Positions 53,501 to 64,000 of a DNA stretch of 64,000 nucleotides are shown piece after piece (the stretch's first letter is position 1; every line of letters starts with the position of its first letter). The translations under genes and the position numbers were made by a program. The notes beneath the pieces were generated by a model, which saw only the letters and a program-made list of their open reading frames with translations, was not told the DNA's origin and made no database searches. This stretch comes from Paramacrobiotus metropolitanus (taxonomy: Eukaryota > Tardigrada > Eutardigrada > Parachela > Macrobiotidae), in NCBI RefSeq assembly GCF_019649055.1, contig NW_026570254.1:744001-808000 (forward strand). Reading direction: 5' to 3'.

Positions 53501-55137
53501 CCAATACAGTAATTTTGCCGGTTTATTCTAGCGCAGTTAGTTAACGGGAAATGTGTGACTGAGTTACCGGCAAGAGTAGAAGTGTCGCGTGTCTGCTACT
53601 CTTTGCTTTAACAAAATAAGCAACATATGGCAACATAATGCTTATGCCAGCAAAAGTGGAAAAACTGTTCGTATGATCTGTTTTTGGTTGAAGACTGGAA
53701 GATCATGGCACAATTTCAAACCAGCTCTCGCGGTTTAGTGACAGTATTTCGCAATCGAAATGCATCCTTATAAGTTTTACCCTGAACAATATAATAAATC
53801 TAGTCGACAACATTTAATCTTAGTTTTTCGTTTGAAGCATACCATCTTAGTTCTTCTCTTATAGTAAGCTCTTTAATAATACTTCCTCCCGTAAGAGAAT
53901 AAACACCTTCTCGGTAGTGTAATTTAATTAAGTATGAAACACCTGCGATCGAATTACTCGTCAATCATACATGCATCGTTTGCGGGTTGCGCAAAAGACA
54001 CCGGTCATCTGTACGGATCATGGAACTGAACACGGCGCATTCAAATACTCTGCAAACGGAATGCCTGCATTTGTCCCACGTAACCCATAAAAACAAGCTT
54101 TATTCTGGTGAATAATCCTAGGCGCTGATGAGGCTTTAATTGAAACAAGTTCAGTCTACATGATGAAAATGAAAAGAGCGGCAGATGATCATAAACGGGT
54201 TTTGTTCTAGCTAAACAATTATCAGGCTAATTAAGACTGGCTAAGTTAAGAGGCTGGACGCGGAGAAGGTAATCAAACAATCGAAATTAAAGCCATTGTA
54301 CAGCGTGCTCCTTTAAAGTGACGGTGGGTGGTAATGGCATTATCGTGCGCCCTGGGAAAAGTGTCACGCTTACAAAGTTAACAATTGCTGTCTTACAACG
54401 TCACGGGCCTGACACGCGAAACTGTCTCGGATTTCGAAAAAATCTTCACCGACTGCGTCGCCAAAATGTTAACTGCAATGAACTTTGATTCTCAGAGGAA
54501 ATAATACTCCTACACCGAATTAACGAAGCAAAAACAGTAATTACGAAATAACTAATTAGTAATCAAACTATTAGATCGTATTGCAGGCTTCGAAAATCTA
54601 ACAGTTACGGTGAGTTACTTTACTTACTTCAACATTAAAAACCTTTGAAATTTTATTTGCGTTTAACTTGCACACTTATTATAACAGTAGGTTGAACAAT
54701 AACTGTCAGTCCTGAGGCTAAGACACAGAAATACTACGAGTACTCAAATTTAAACAAACGACAGAAACATGAAATTATTGCGGTACATAAAAACTGAATA
54801 AATGGCGATAAACCTAATACCGGAACAAATTCTTGCTGAGCAGTAAATTATACATTTAACAATTACCAAAGCAAAGTTAATACACGGTTACGGTAATTAA
54901 AAATTTACAATACTCTGCTCAGTAGATTGTGTACTGCATAGTGCATACTGATTCAGCAATAATGAATACTTGGGAACTTTTTCCCGTCTAGTTCTCACCG
55001 GGCGATCTGTCTCTGGGATCCTGCATATTATTCTGCACATCATCGTCGGCTTTCAGGGGTATCTTTCCGCAGCGCACGCCAGCCAATACTATGAGAAAAA
55101 CACTGGAAATGACTATTATTCCTGGGCGAGGAAGCAT
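41578..55137 (-). CDS. CHRD: Chordin / Sog BMP antagonist (20 exons, one frame break)
   Basis: Exons: 55137-54999 (signal peptide), 49900-49797, 49631-49502, 47541-47473, 47128-47029, 46806-46713, 46457-46316, 46199-46062, 45892-45807, 45732-45576, 45129-44912, 44703-44556, 44028-43793, 43551-43438, 43333-43066, 42641-42466, 42347-42239, 42175-41982, 41832-41740, 41660-41578. Order vWC1 ([25 protein letters not shown]), four CHRD domains ([50 protein letters not shown]), then vWC2 (CCMSCP), vWC3 ([21 protein letters not shown]), vWC4 ([17 protein letters not shown]) and a basic tail. It is secreted, binds BMPs through the vWC modules and shapes dorsoventral signalling. In exon 41832-41740 one base is missing in an A4 run (plus strand T4, near 41800-41806); without it the frame stops after KRQNARD. 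Intron between exons 3 and 4 (2.0 kb) and intron 1 (5.1 kb) hold nothing else convincing. Confidence 0.93.
47542..49501 (-). other. Chordin intron 3 (2.0 kb)
   Basis: AT-rich with scattered short ORFs and no exon-like conservation. A third of it (about 47900-48600) contains no ORF longer than 60 codons on either strand. Confidence 0.5.
50906..51223 (+). CDS. Possible small secreted protein nested in chordin intron 1 (low confidence)
   Basis: 105 codons on the strand opposite chordin. The N-terminus looks like a signal peptide ([20 protein letters not shown] followed by an A-E-A end), then a short mature part with three Cys and several N-glycosylation sequons (NSS, NIT, NRT). I recognise no family, there is no splice support, and an AT-rich intron can give such ORFs by chance. 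A start at 50828 is also in frame. Confidence 0.22.
   Translation: MHQKIRQTATTFLCVSFIFYFFICFQVTGAEAAYNSSYSTQDFQSVFATSKLNITDVTCYLNTFLQTHDNLETCAAAPHHNRTKARLHWRRFGHTCPSKKQFLSS
51891..52014 (-). CDS. CHRD: Candidate alternative first exon of chordin
   Basis: ATG 52014 begins [13 protein letters not shown], a signal-peptide-like stretch, and runs 41 codons to a donor GATG|GTAATT with phase 1, the phase needed by chordin exon 2 at 49900. It competes with the exon at 55137-54999, whose signal peptide and linker look more like known chordins. Both may be used from separate promoters, or this one may be fortuitous. Confidence 0.35.
52015..54998. other. 5' part of chordin intron 1
   Basis: AT-rich, no coding signal or repeat family recognised. 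Open frames here (for example 52978-53292, minus) show no domain. Confidence 0.45.
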
Positions 55138-58100
55138 CTTCGTCACGGCGAAACGCCAAAGCGGCAATCTTGGGAAAACAATCAGTCAGTGAGAGGCTCA
55201 GTCACTATCTTGTTATCCTGGTTCCGACGTCCTAAATAGATGTTTTTGAATCATTTGGTCACCGACGTCGTCCAGACGCGTCCAAGCGCAATTCTACCAA
55301 TCAAGGTTCAAGAAGATCCAAGCAACCAGGTTCAAAAGAACTGTTGTTCAACGTCGAATCTTCTCTTCTGCCGGCAGTTGCGTTAAACCCAGAAAACAAC
55401 ACGCAGTTTGCAGTTTTCTCACGGCTGAAAAAGCCGATAAACTACAACTACAGCTCCAAAACCCAACACAAGAATAATTCGAGAAATTAGGACAATAAAT
55501 AAATTGTTGATAAAACAACGAGGGCTCGTGTACTGTCGTGATCGCAATGATACAAAACTATCGAGCGTTCGCGTTTCTGTCAAACTAACCCCAAAATGCA
55601 TAAGTACGCGCTTCGCGGTTTTGAAAATATGACTTGCGAGAATTTTCCAAGTTTGCAGTGCTGCTCTCTTTATAAACGGGTGCTGATAGGGTATTTTCAC
55701 GGCTGTCTGAGTGGAAGACGTGATTGCGATTTGCGCGGACCAGACCGTTGAGAACAGGGATTCCGGCAAAGGCGCGCCCAAACTTCAGCCAATCAGAGCG
55801 ATTCCGCTCTTTTAGCACCGCCGCACTGTGGCTATCTGGTTGTATTGCGCAATTTAACGCGTATGAATTTTCCAGGGATAAAATTAAGTATCAAAAAATG
55901 GTAGTAGTAATGGGTTACCTTACGTACTGTATGCTGTCTGTATCCCATTATCCCCGTTATTTTTAGATGGATGGATTTTTTTCATCGTTAAGACATGTAC
56001 CTTTACAGCTACACTTTAGCAGAAAGCAATTAGTACTTAAATCAACGGTACGGATGCCGTCAATTTATCAAGTCATATGAAAGTAAACCCTTATTATTAT
56101 CATTAACGTTATTCTCGTAGTACAAACTACAAAGCTTTATTGTGTGCTGCAAGTTCGGCTTATACACCAACCTTTAATTTGTTGATACAGTTTTATCCAC
56201 ATTAATTGTGTTTATGTCTCGTTGAGCGGCGTTTTCGACACGAATGCGAAATTTATGGAAAAAAATATTTCTGTTATTTTTAAATACTTAATCTGTAACG
56301 TTAACTCCAGAACCGCGACACAAAATTTGCAGTTTACGATTGTGCACTTTCGAATCGATATAAGTAATATTTTGTTCCGATTTTGTGAATTAATCATAAC
56401 AGGTTTCTTATTTTGATGGGTACTTTGTATTGCATATAATTAAAGAATATAACATGGTTGGTTAATCTTTAACGTTTCATAAAGGAATCAAAATTGCTAC
56501 TATGTTGATCGAATCTACTCTGTACGTTAATTAAGCTGGATAAATTGACTGTGGTGAAGGTAACACATAAACACCCTGACTTTAGACTTATTATAGGCTT
56601 AAAGCTAACAGTAATTATTGCTCGACGTAAAAAGATAATTATTAAGTGTATGTACAAACGATTAAACACGGTGTGCAAAACCAACCAGAAATCACCCTGA
56701 AATATTACACAACCCTAGCAAACAAAACAACTTCGAATGCAAAAACCTTTAAGCTGCCGAGCATGCGATATGAGCCACCAAATATTGTCCACGACCTGAA
56801 AATTTACAATTTTACATTTGTATGTTTGTGATATTCTCGGTAGCAATGAATGCTAATATAGTATTATATAGTCGGTGATATTCCCTACAAAACTGCAGCG
56901 CCAACGGTTGCGCTACACTATGTACTATGTCGCCTATAGAATTACAGCACGAGTACAAGTACAGGATACATACATCTACGGCGCTTATGACTGTCTCGTG
57001 TTCTGAGCCTGCACATTTTTCATAAAGCTATATTTAAAATTAAAAACGTAATGACCGAATTACGATAAGTCCACAGAAGCATCCAGTTTCGTACATCATC
57101 GGAAAACATTTTTAGACCACAAAAAAGTCCAATGCAGCGAGCTGATCGTGCACACTTGCACACTAAACATGAGAATCTTCTCAAGACATGCATACGTGCT
57201 TCGAAGTTTGCCGCCGATGCCACACAGAACTAAAACACTGGCAGTACAGTAGTTGATTTTACATGCCGGCACAACATGGTAACGAAAATTGGCAATTCAT
57301 TAGCGAACACATTCTAAATCTTTGCAGATTACGGATCGAGTGACGAAAGAGAATGAACTTGCATGACTGCATCCAGCTGCAAAGCAATGAAGGCCTTGAT
57401 AATTTAAAAAAACTGCAGTACTTGCAAGGCTTCTTACAAGAATGGCCCACATACTCTACACACACATTGCATATCTGTACGGTCAGTTTTCTGGTTGTGT
57501 ACTATAACTTTTTTCGCTGGTAACTGTTGCAACTTTCACAATATTAATTAAGCATACGTTGGACAACAACTTCTGTTATACAGTACATACAACTATATAA
57601 AGATATCGTGAAAAGATAGGCTCAAGATAGGCGATTTGTACAGCGCAAGACAACTAAAAAAACAGCTTTATAAAATTTTGGAAATTGTTTCATCTGCTAC
57701 GGCGTCGAATTATCTGAAAACATTGCGAGGTGCAATGGCCAGTTCCACCAATTGCATAAAGTGCGTACTCAAAAGAGCGCTACCCATAATCGACATAATA
57801 TACTCGTAATATCCCATATATGTACTTTAACTGAGAGCTTTCGCAGGAGTATTGTGTCCAGTTTTGTTAATATTTGTAGTTATTGATCGCTTGCAGGCTG
57901 TAAAGGACTAACGAAGCCCTATTAATTAGCAAAAGTTGCCCAGCTAGAAACAGAGACCATTGTGACATCAAAATGTCATATTAGAGCCTTTATTCGAACA
58001 GCAATGGCATTTGAAAGGTTCTAGGCGTTAACCTAATCATCTTTTTCATTTATGAAAGCATGAAAAAGCTAACATTCCTCACTGTATTTGGTGTCAAATA

Positions 58101-60326
58101 CAAGCGATGAAGCCGTCATTAAGGCTAATTTTGGGTTACGGTTTCACACCTTGGTTGTAAAGGAATTGATTCATTCCGAAATAAAGGCGCCCACCACGAC
58201 GATTTGCGGAGTCGTCGGCTTCGCCGATCCTGTACCTTTGTCGGGAAGTCAGTCAGGGGTCGCCGCACCGCTTGTACTTACTCTGACCAGTTGGATCATT
58301 TAATTTGCATATCGGCTTTGGATGAGCAAGTACTGAAACAATTATTATATCGTTATACCCCTTGGCTTAGTTGGTTATACCTTTTTCTACGGTTTATACG
58401 ATTTCCGCGATTCTTGCACGTGATGTTTATACTTTATACACTACATGCACACGCACATGTGTTGTATATACGGCATGGGTAGCATCATTGTACAAAAGTG
58501 ACCTTTGATGCTATTTAGTATGTGAGCCTTCGCCCGGTTCTACGGCAAGCACTTTTTTGACGTGCTTTAGACATCATCGGAGCACAAAACGTCGTCTTTA
58601 GAACGGCATGTTTCAGTATACTTATGGAGCCCCTTTTTATGTACATTTTCACGTCTAAATTACATGGTCTACGAAACTATATTATGGCTTTTTGAAACTC
58701 CAAAAACAACCATCCAAAGGACATCTTTTGGATGAAGAAGACATGGGCGCTTTTTTCTCGAATAGAACCGGGATTCATTCAGATTGCACAATCTTGACGC
58801 TCGAATAATTAGCTGAATACAAAAAAAAACTTTAAAATTTTAAAAGGAGCACACGATGACATCATGAAACATTTTACAAAACTAACACAACAACAAAATT
58901 TAACGTGCACGGCGTCTATAATTGTACGGTTGTAAAACTTCACCTTACTGTAATTAAATATTTCTGATCGTTTCATCGTCACGGTTTTACAACAAACGCA
59001 AAGATACGCGTGTATCTGCTTCTAACGTAAGTTACATTATCGGCTTTAAAAACAGAATGGAAACATATATATTAACGGTGGGGATATTAATGTCAATTTT
59101 GTACAAAAGGGGCCCGCGACGCGGTCTTTCGATCAGCGGGCAGGCGGTCGTTTTCGGTCTGCTACTTCTATTGTATCCAGTGGACGAAAGTTTCTGACTG
59201 GCTTGCGATGAATGAATGTTTACTAAAATTCTCAAAGAATATGGACCGTGCAGACTCCAATTTTTCATGGCACTCCCTCCTCAAACACATTTGGAATTGT
59301 GGAATTTTGCAATCATCTGGCTTGGAAGTGATAATTCTCCGGCGGAGTCACCCGCCCCGGTACCGCAAGTTATACCGTCCCGCGCTTTGCCTTTTGTTCT
59401 TTCGTCTCTGCCTCTCTGGTAGCCCTCGGAAAAATGTAGCACGGCATCCTTTGCATCTGTAACTCTGTCTCGGCCCTATTTTATCAATTAAAAACGGGAA
59501 CGCGAACTCTCTTTGAATCACATTGCACCCGCTAAAATATAAAAATTTACAAGCTGTCTGCAGCCTGACTTCGAGGACTGATTCTCACAGGATGCTCGTA
59601 ACTCGCAAGATAAAAACGTCCTATAACCTTTATGACATGATTTTCGACGGAATAACTGCCTGCATGCGTCGCACGTTTAAAGTTTAAACATACAGAACGG
59701 CTGGATTATCAGCACGATGTCAAACTAGTAATAAAATGACAACATAAGGCCGTATTAGGTTATGTACACCTGGCGAAGTTGGAAATACCACTTCCGGAAG
59801 CTTACACACTATGAAGCAGCTACAATCGAACTTTGTCATCATAATTCGGATTAATATGCATCAAACATAACCGGAGCGGCATTACGGCAGCAGCGCACTT
59901 GCATTATGCACCGGAATGGATGATAAGGACGGAATTCAATTCTAAAATGTATACGAACATGTTCCGTGTTACCTGAACGTGCTCCGGTGAACAAATGACA
60001 ACTGCAAGTTGGTTATTCCTGCGTTTACGTATCAACACACAATGCGCTCCGTTTGATTACAGTTCATCCACGAAATACGAAACACTATTCTTTTATCTTA
60101 TCCATGCACAAAGGTTTGATGTCACATCTGCGTACAGTGATCTGTTCCACCTAAATTTTAAGTGTAACGATTTCTACGCCACGAAAACTTGTCCGCAAAG
60201 TAATTACTTAGGCTTCTCGTTCAGCATTTTCAAAACATCTAGCCTTGGTTTTTCTGGAGTTTTGTTTTTTTTTAATTATACGAGGGAGTTGTGGGCTCGT
60301 GCCGGTATCAATTCTTGCATTTGAAG
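55138..60326. other. Large intergenic region between chordin and prominin
   Basis: 5.2 kb, mostly AT-rich. It should contain the chordin promoter (left) and prominin promoter (right). Two stretches are more GC-rich with exon-like composition (about 58120-58310 and 59090-59420), but no frame in them matches a family I know and splice contexts are weak. Genes expressed at low level or non-coding RNAs could lie here. Confidence 0.45.
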
Positions 60327-63300
60327 ATGGATTTATTGCGATGTCTCATTATCATCGCTGTGTCGGTTTGTGAAATTACTGGTGGTATTTCGCCGGATTT
60401 AAGGGAAACAGGGGATGATATCCGTATAACAAATTTATTAATGGAGAGTGCAGTGAAGTCGGATGCAAGTTTTATGACCTTTGCAAATATATCCGCACCA
60501 AGTCTTGATGTAACCTCCATCCATCGCATTGCTACTCCCATTGGTTATTGGTATTCGTTTGAAAAATGGTTTATGAAAATAGTGCAACCGGCTGATCTGA
60601 GCATAGGTAATCCAGCATTTACTGGACTTCGTTAGCCGTTTAAAACTGAACTTGGATGTTTGATTTCTGTTTCTGGATCTGCAGATCTAGGACTGGAAAT
60701 GTATGACCAGCTAATCGTGAATGGATTTGCAATAAATACGCTGTTTTCTTTCCTCGGACGTCCTGTACGAAAATGGTTTTGACTGGTTTTACAAAAATTA
60801 CATTTGTAGTACATCAATCTTCAAAGTGTCAATACTTATGTGTACTACTGTCTTCCATGCCTTCAGCGTTGATAAATTTAGGATATTATATTTCATTTTT
60901 CTTACCACTATTTCCAGAGAAATGCTCAACTGCTGAACAAACGGAAACGGCTTTTCTTATTTTAGGAACTTCTGGGTACGGTAATCCTGGTATCGCTTGG
61001 AATAGTATATGTGGTTATAATGCTTGTTGGAGGTAAGAAACTAGTGCAAAATGCCCATTAATTATTATTATTTAGTAATTACTGTCTGGTGTTTCTGCAC
61101 ATTAACGAACTGAAATACGTATGATAAGGTAATTCATGGTTATGCTAATTATATAAGTAAACTGCAGTTGTTGCTATCATGGCCAGGTTTCAAGATCAGA
61201 ATGTAAGGTGCGACTCAAAAAAAGAGAGACTGGAATTTAGGAGGATTGTAACAGGGAACACATTTCTCGCTTGTGCGAGGTTATTTACTTTGCGCTTATA
61301 AAAACCGTGCTACGAGTAATCCTTGAAAGTACGTTTTATAAAAATACGTACATATTAAATTGTTTTCATTTATCGTTACAGGGTTTATCTTTTGTTGTTG
61401 CCGCTGCTGCTGCAATCAGAAATACCAGAAATACGACAAACACGGCTCGACTTGTGCGCGTTCCACAATGACAATGTTTCTCCTGCTCTTTACTGTGATA
61501 ATGGCGTAAGCACATACAATTCAGTAGATTGCTTCACCACAAACTTACCTTAATCTGATTTTAATTCGATTAATGCACATAATAACTTTAAAGCCGGGCA
61601 CTATATACAGAGTAAAAGGCAGCTAAAAGTGACTTGTTTTATGAATCACCATTTTGTGATCATTGCTTGTCGATTTAGCTAATACGTACGTGATGTATAT
61701 AACCGGGTACATATCAGATATGATGCAACTTACAAGGATTCACAACTTAAAGTCTTATACGCATAAAAATTTAGGTTTGCCACAAGCATGTTGTTGATAT
61801 CATTCAAAGATCTGGACACATCTTTGCACTCCGCTCCTCGCGTCGTCAGTTCCAGTTTTTCCAATGTTGACGCTGTACTTAATTACACTGCTGCGCAAGC
61901 AACAATAATTCGAAATCGGCTTTTCAAATAACCTCCACTGCAATTATGACCGACTTGCAAAGTAATATTAATAATGCCATAATGTGTATCAGCGATTTGT
62001 ATTCGCCTGAATTATAGTCTGAAAAAAGGCAAAACGCCTACTATAGCCAGCTCATTAGACACTGTCACACGTTTTGACAAGTAAACGTATTTTGACTTCT
62101 AAATCGTCACTAATATTAGAGATCATTTAGTAGTTGTGACCAGTATCTAGTAGAACATAGTCCTACTATACGGTGCACAAAGTTTTACAACAACTGTCAT
62201 CATATTCCAGATTCCGGAAGCAGTATCAGTGCAGATTTATATGCAGCGCTGAACCAACCAACTTTTCAAACCGCCAACGCAACAAATATGACCAATACGC
62301 AAGTTGTCGTCGATATTCAACCGGAAAACCTGACAACGTCTCAAAACTCCTTCGAAACTACGCTGCACAATGTGGTCAACATCAACGAAAGTGAGTTATA
62401 AGTTCAACTGGTATATACTTCTGCAATCAAGTTCACAAACACATCTTGCAAAATCTAGAGAAACTTGTCTCACTTGTATGTAAGGAGTAAGATAAATGCA
62501 CTTCTACACGTGCTTGGTGCTGATGGCCTACGATAGAAATTTGTTTATTGTTATCCAACTGTAAAATCAGCATCTGCCCAACAAAAATCAAAACTCTGTG
62601 TATAACGACAACTACGTTTGCAGCAATTGAAAATGTTCTGCAACATCTCCGTACCTTGAATCCAAATATGACCGGCATTCAAATCCAGATGAGAAATCTA
62701 AGCAGCTTCTTGGCATCCGCTAAAGAGGAGCTGGAGAGAATTGCCTGCAGCAGCCCACCGTATGCGGTACTCTTGGTATTGATGCACAACAACTTCAAAT
62801 TCAGGAAGATATCTACGACTCTGATGTTAGTACCAGATCACAACTGTAGTCATTCAAAAGCATTATTACATGCATTCTTCACAATTTCCCAGCCTAACAT
62901 GGCCACCGCGGACGCCACTTTAGAATCTCTTAAAGAGCGAATCGAGCAACTGGGAAACGAAGGTCTGCACCAGTACTACAGCATTCCAGACCGGATACAG
63001 AACGCAATACCTTCTGTGCAAAAAGGTTTGTTTGCTCCGACCGCCTCCGAGCTGCTATTTTGCATTTCGCACAAAAGACCATTAGAAGTATACTCGTACT
63101 GTAGATGGTGTATCATGCCGGCGAACATCCTTTTGGGTTAACCGCGCAGTGAGACACACATGAAACATGAAAGTTTTACTTTATGTAGAACTGAACAGTT
63201 CTTTACAAACATTCGAGAAGGAAATGGATGACAATCTGATAACTGTCCAAAAAGAAATTGCTGACGTTCGACAAAGTGTGGGAAATATCAGCCAGGACGC

Positions 63301-63664
63301 TGAACGATCGGTTTCCATAATTGTACCATACAGTGATTATGTGTAAGTGTTCACAATTAACGGTATTGCAATTGCATGAAGATTACCGGTACTACAGATT
63401 CCTGAACAGATAAAGTCACTACGTATGTTACGAAATTTAGTAATTTTCTAGTAAAAATATCGTGATGTCTGCGTGCATGGTTAGGTAATACAAAAATGAC
63501 TGTTTAATTAGGTGGTACGGCGCGATCGGACTGGCTACCTTGTATTCGGTTCTGCTCTGTCTAATTTTCCTGGGAATGTGTTGTGGTGCGGCGTCATTCA
63601 AATCAAAAACTCTTCCAACAGAGCGTCGAGGATGTGTTGTGGCTTCTGGAACCATAATGATGAT
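60327..63664 (+). CDS. PROM1: Prominin-like pentaspan membrane glycoprotein (5' part, partial, one frame break)
   Basis: Exons: 60327-60606, 60685-60764, 60966-61032, 61382-61505, 61775-61961, 62211-62390, 62624-63025, 63189-63342, 63512-63664; more lies beyond the window. ATG 60327 starts a signal peptide (MDLLRCLIIIAVSVCEITG). Then come PIGYWYSFEKWFMKIVQP, TM1 (ELLGTVILVSLGIVYVVIML), a Cys-rich cytoplasmic loop (FIFCCCRCCCNQK), TM2 (STMTMFLLLFTVIMA), a large glycosylated loop with helical repeats and NEGLHQYYSIPDRIQ, and TM3 (GAIGLATLYSVLLCLIFLG) with RRGCVVASG. This is the prominin layout: a cholesterol-binding protein of plasma-membrane protrusions. In exon 61775-61961 a base is missing in the T4 run at 61921-61924; as read the frame ends at TAA after IIRNRLFK, while restoring one base gives ITSTAIMTDLQ and the phase needed by the next exon. 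Exon 7 may contain an unremoved intron (62772-62894). Confidence 0.85.
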
Positions 63665-64000
63665 GTAAGCAAAGGTCACCACGTATATATGGTGTTTGTA
63701 ACATCCAGGTATATCTTGCAAAATAACAACGTGCACGTCACTATATAATTCAATTTCCAACAAAATTTAGTTACCGTTGACGTCAGTATTCACGTTATGC
63801 AGCTTTAAGTATTCCGCCATGAGCTGGTCTGAAATCCTGCATGAAATAATTGCTGTATTTGTTTAATGTAAGTAAAAATAAATGTGCACAGTAACTCATT
63901 GATCGATGACTTATTGTTACTCGATCATTGGTCCATCCGCAAAACCTCATGAGGTTTTGCGGATGGACTCACTCTCAGAAAAACACTACGCGCATTTTTC
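63665..64000. other. Prominin intron and window edge
   Basis: Intron-like sequence following donor GATGAT|GTAAGC at 63664. A tempting acceptor at about 63803 opens a frame that lacks the expected fourth membrane span, so I do not call an exon. Confidence 0.4.
63931..63968. repeat. Perfect 38-bp palindrome
   Basis: Begins GTCCATCCGCAAAACCTC and reads the same on both strands through a central AT. Flanks do not continue the symmetry. Confidence 0.85.

Noticed and set aside
55419-55781. 120-codon minus-strand ORF
   Set aside because: Hydrophobic-ended but unlike any family I know; AT-rich surroundings make chance ORFs of this size expected.
63803-63865. Tenth prominin exon
   Set aside because: The acceptor fits in phase, but the product lacks the expected fourth transmembrane helix and stops at once.

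Overview
The window is animal nuclear DNA: every recognisable gene is a spliced metazoan gene with GT-AG introns of mostly 50-200 bp, and the set (chordin, class IA PI3K, Eph-type SAM exon, Tudor-SN, prominin, TMX1, Cip/Kip inhibitor) is typical of a protostome. The compact genes and overall gene repertoire would suit a tardigrade or another small ecdysozoan, but nothing in the sequence proves the taxon. There is no operon, CRISPR, rRNA or recognisable tRNA. I built the exon models by hand from conserved protein motifs, splice sites and intron phase; nothing was aligned by software.

Layout: 0.17-0.43 kb, last exon (SAM domain) of a probable Eph receptor. 1.8-11.4 kb, two tandem serpin genes; the intron between exons 1 and 2 of the second carries a complete 5.2-kb DIRS-type tyrosine-recombinase retrotransposon (PAT-like, split direct repeats, gag/RT-RNaseH/YR on the minus strand) with identical or near-identical repeats, so a young insertion. 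12.5-14.2 kb, a GT11 alpha-1,2-fucosyltransferase. 14.8-19.9 kb (minus), a 15-exon p110 class IA PI3-kinase. 21.2-24.0 kb (minus), PRMT1 with a TA-flanked Tc1/mariner-type MITE in one intron. 24.9-25.1 kb (minus), PET117, divergent from TMX1 (25.5-28.9 kb, plus), which holds a second inverted-repeat element in its longest intron. 28.9-32.3 kb, gene-poor, with a miRNA-like hairpin and a GC-rich island. 32.3-34.5 kb, a Cip/Kip CDK inhibitor. 35.6-40.6 kb, Tudor-SN (SND1), 22 exons. 41.6-55.1 kb (minus), chordin/Sog with 4 vWC and 4 CHRD domains. 60.3 kb to the right edge, the 5' part of a prominin gene.

The genes are unrelated housekeeping and developmental loci, not a pathway cluster. The most notable items are the intact DIRS element caught inside a serpin intron with a shared ATTAAC at both ends and at its internal repeat junction; the serpin pair with unusually long, non-alanine reactive loops; an apparent 42-nt intron that removes an in-frame stop from PI3K; and three places (SND1, chordin, prominin) where one missing base, two of them in short A/T runs, breaks an otherwise conserved frame, which looks like uncorrected assembly indels. 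I found no convincing previously undescribed multi-gene system.
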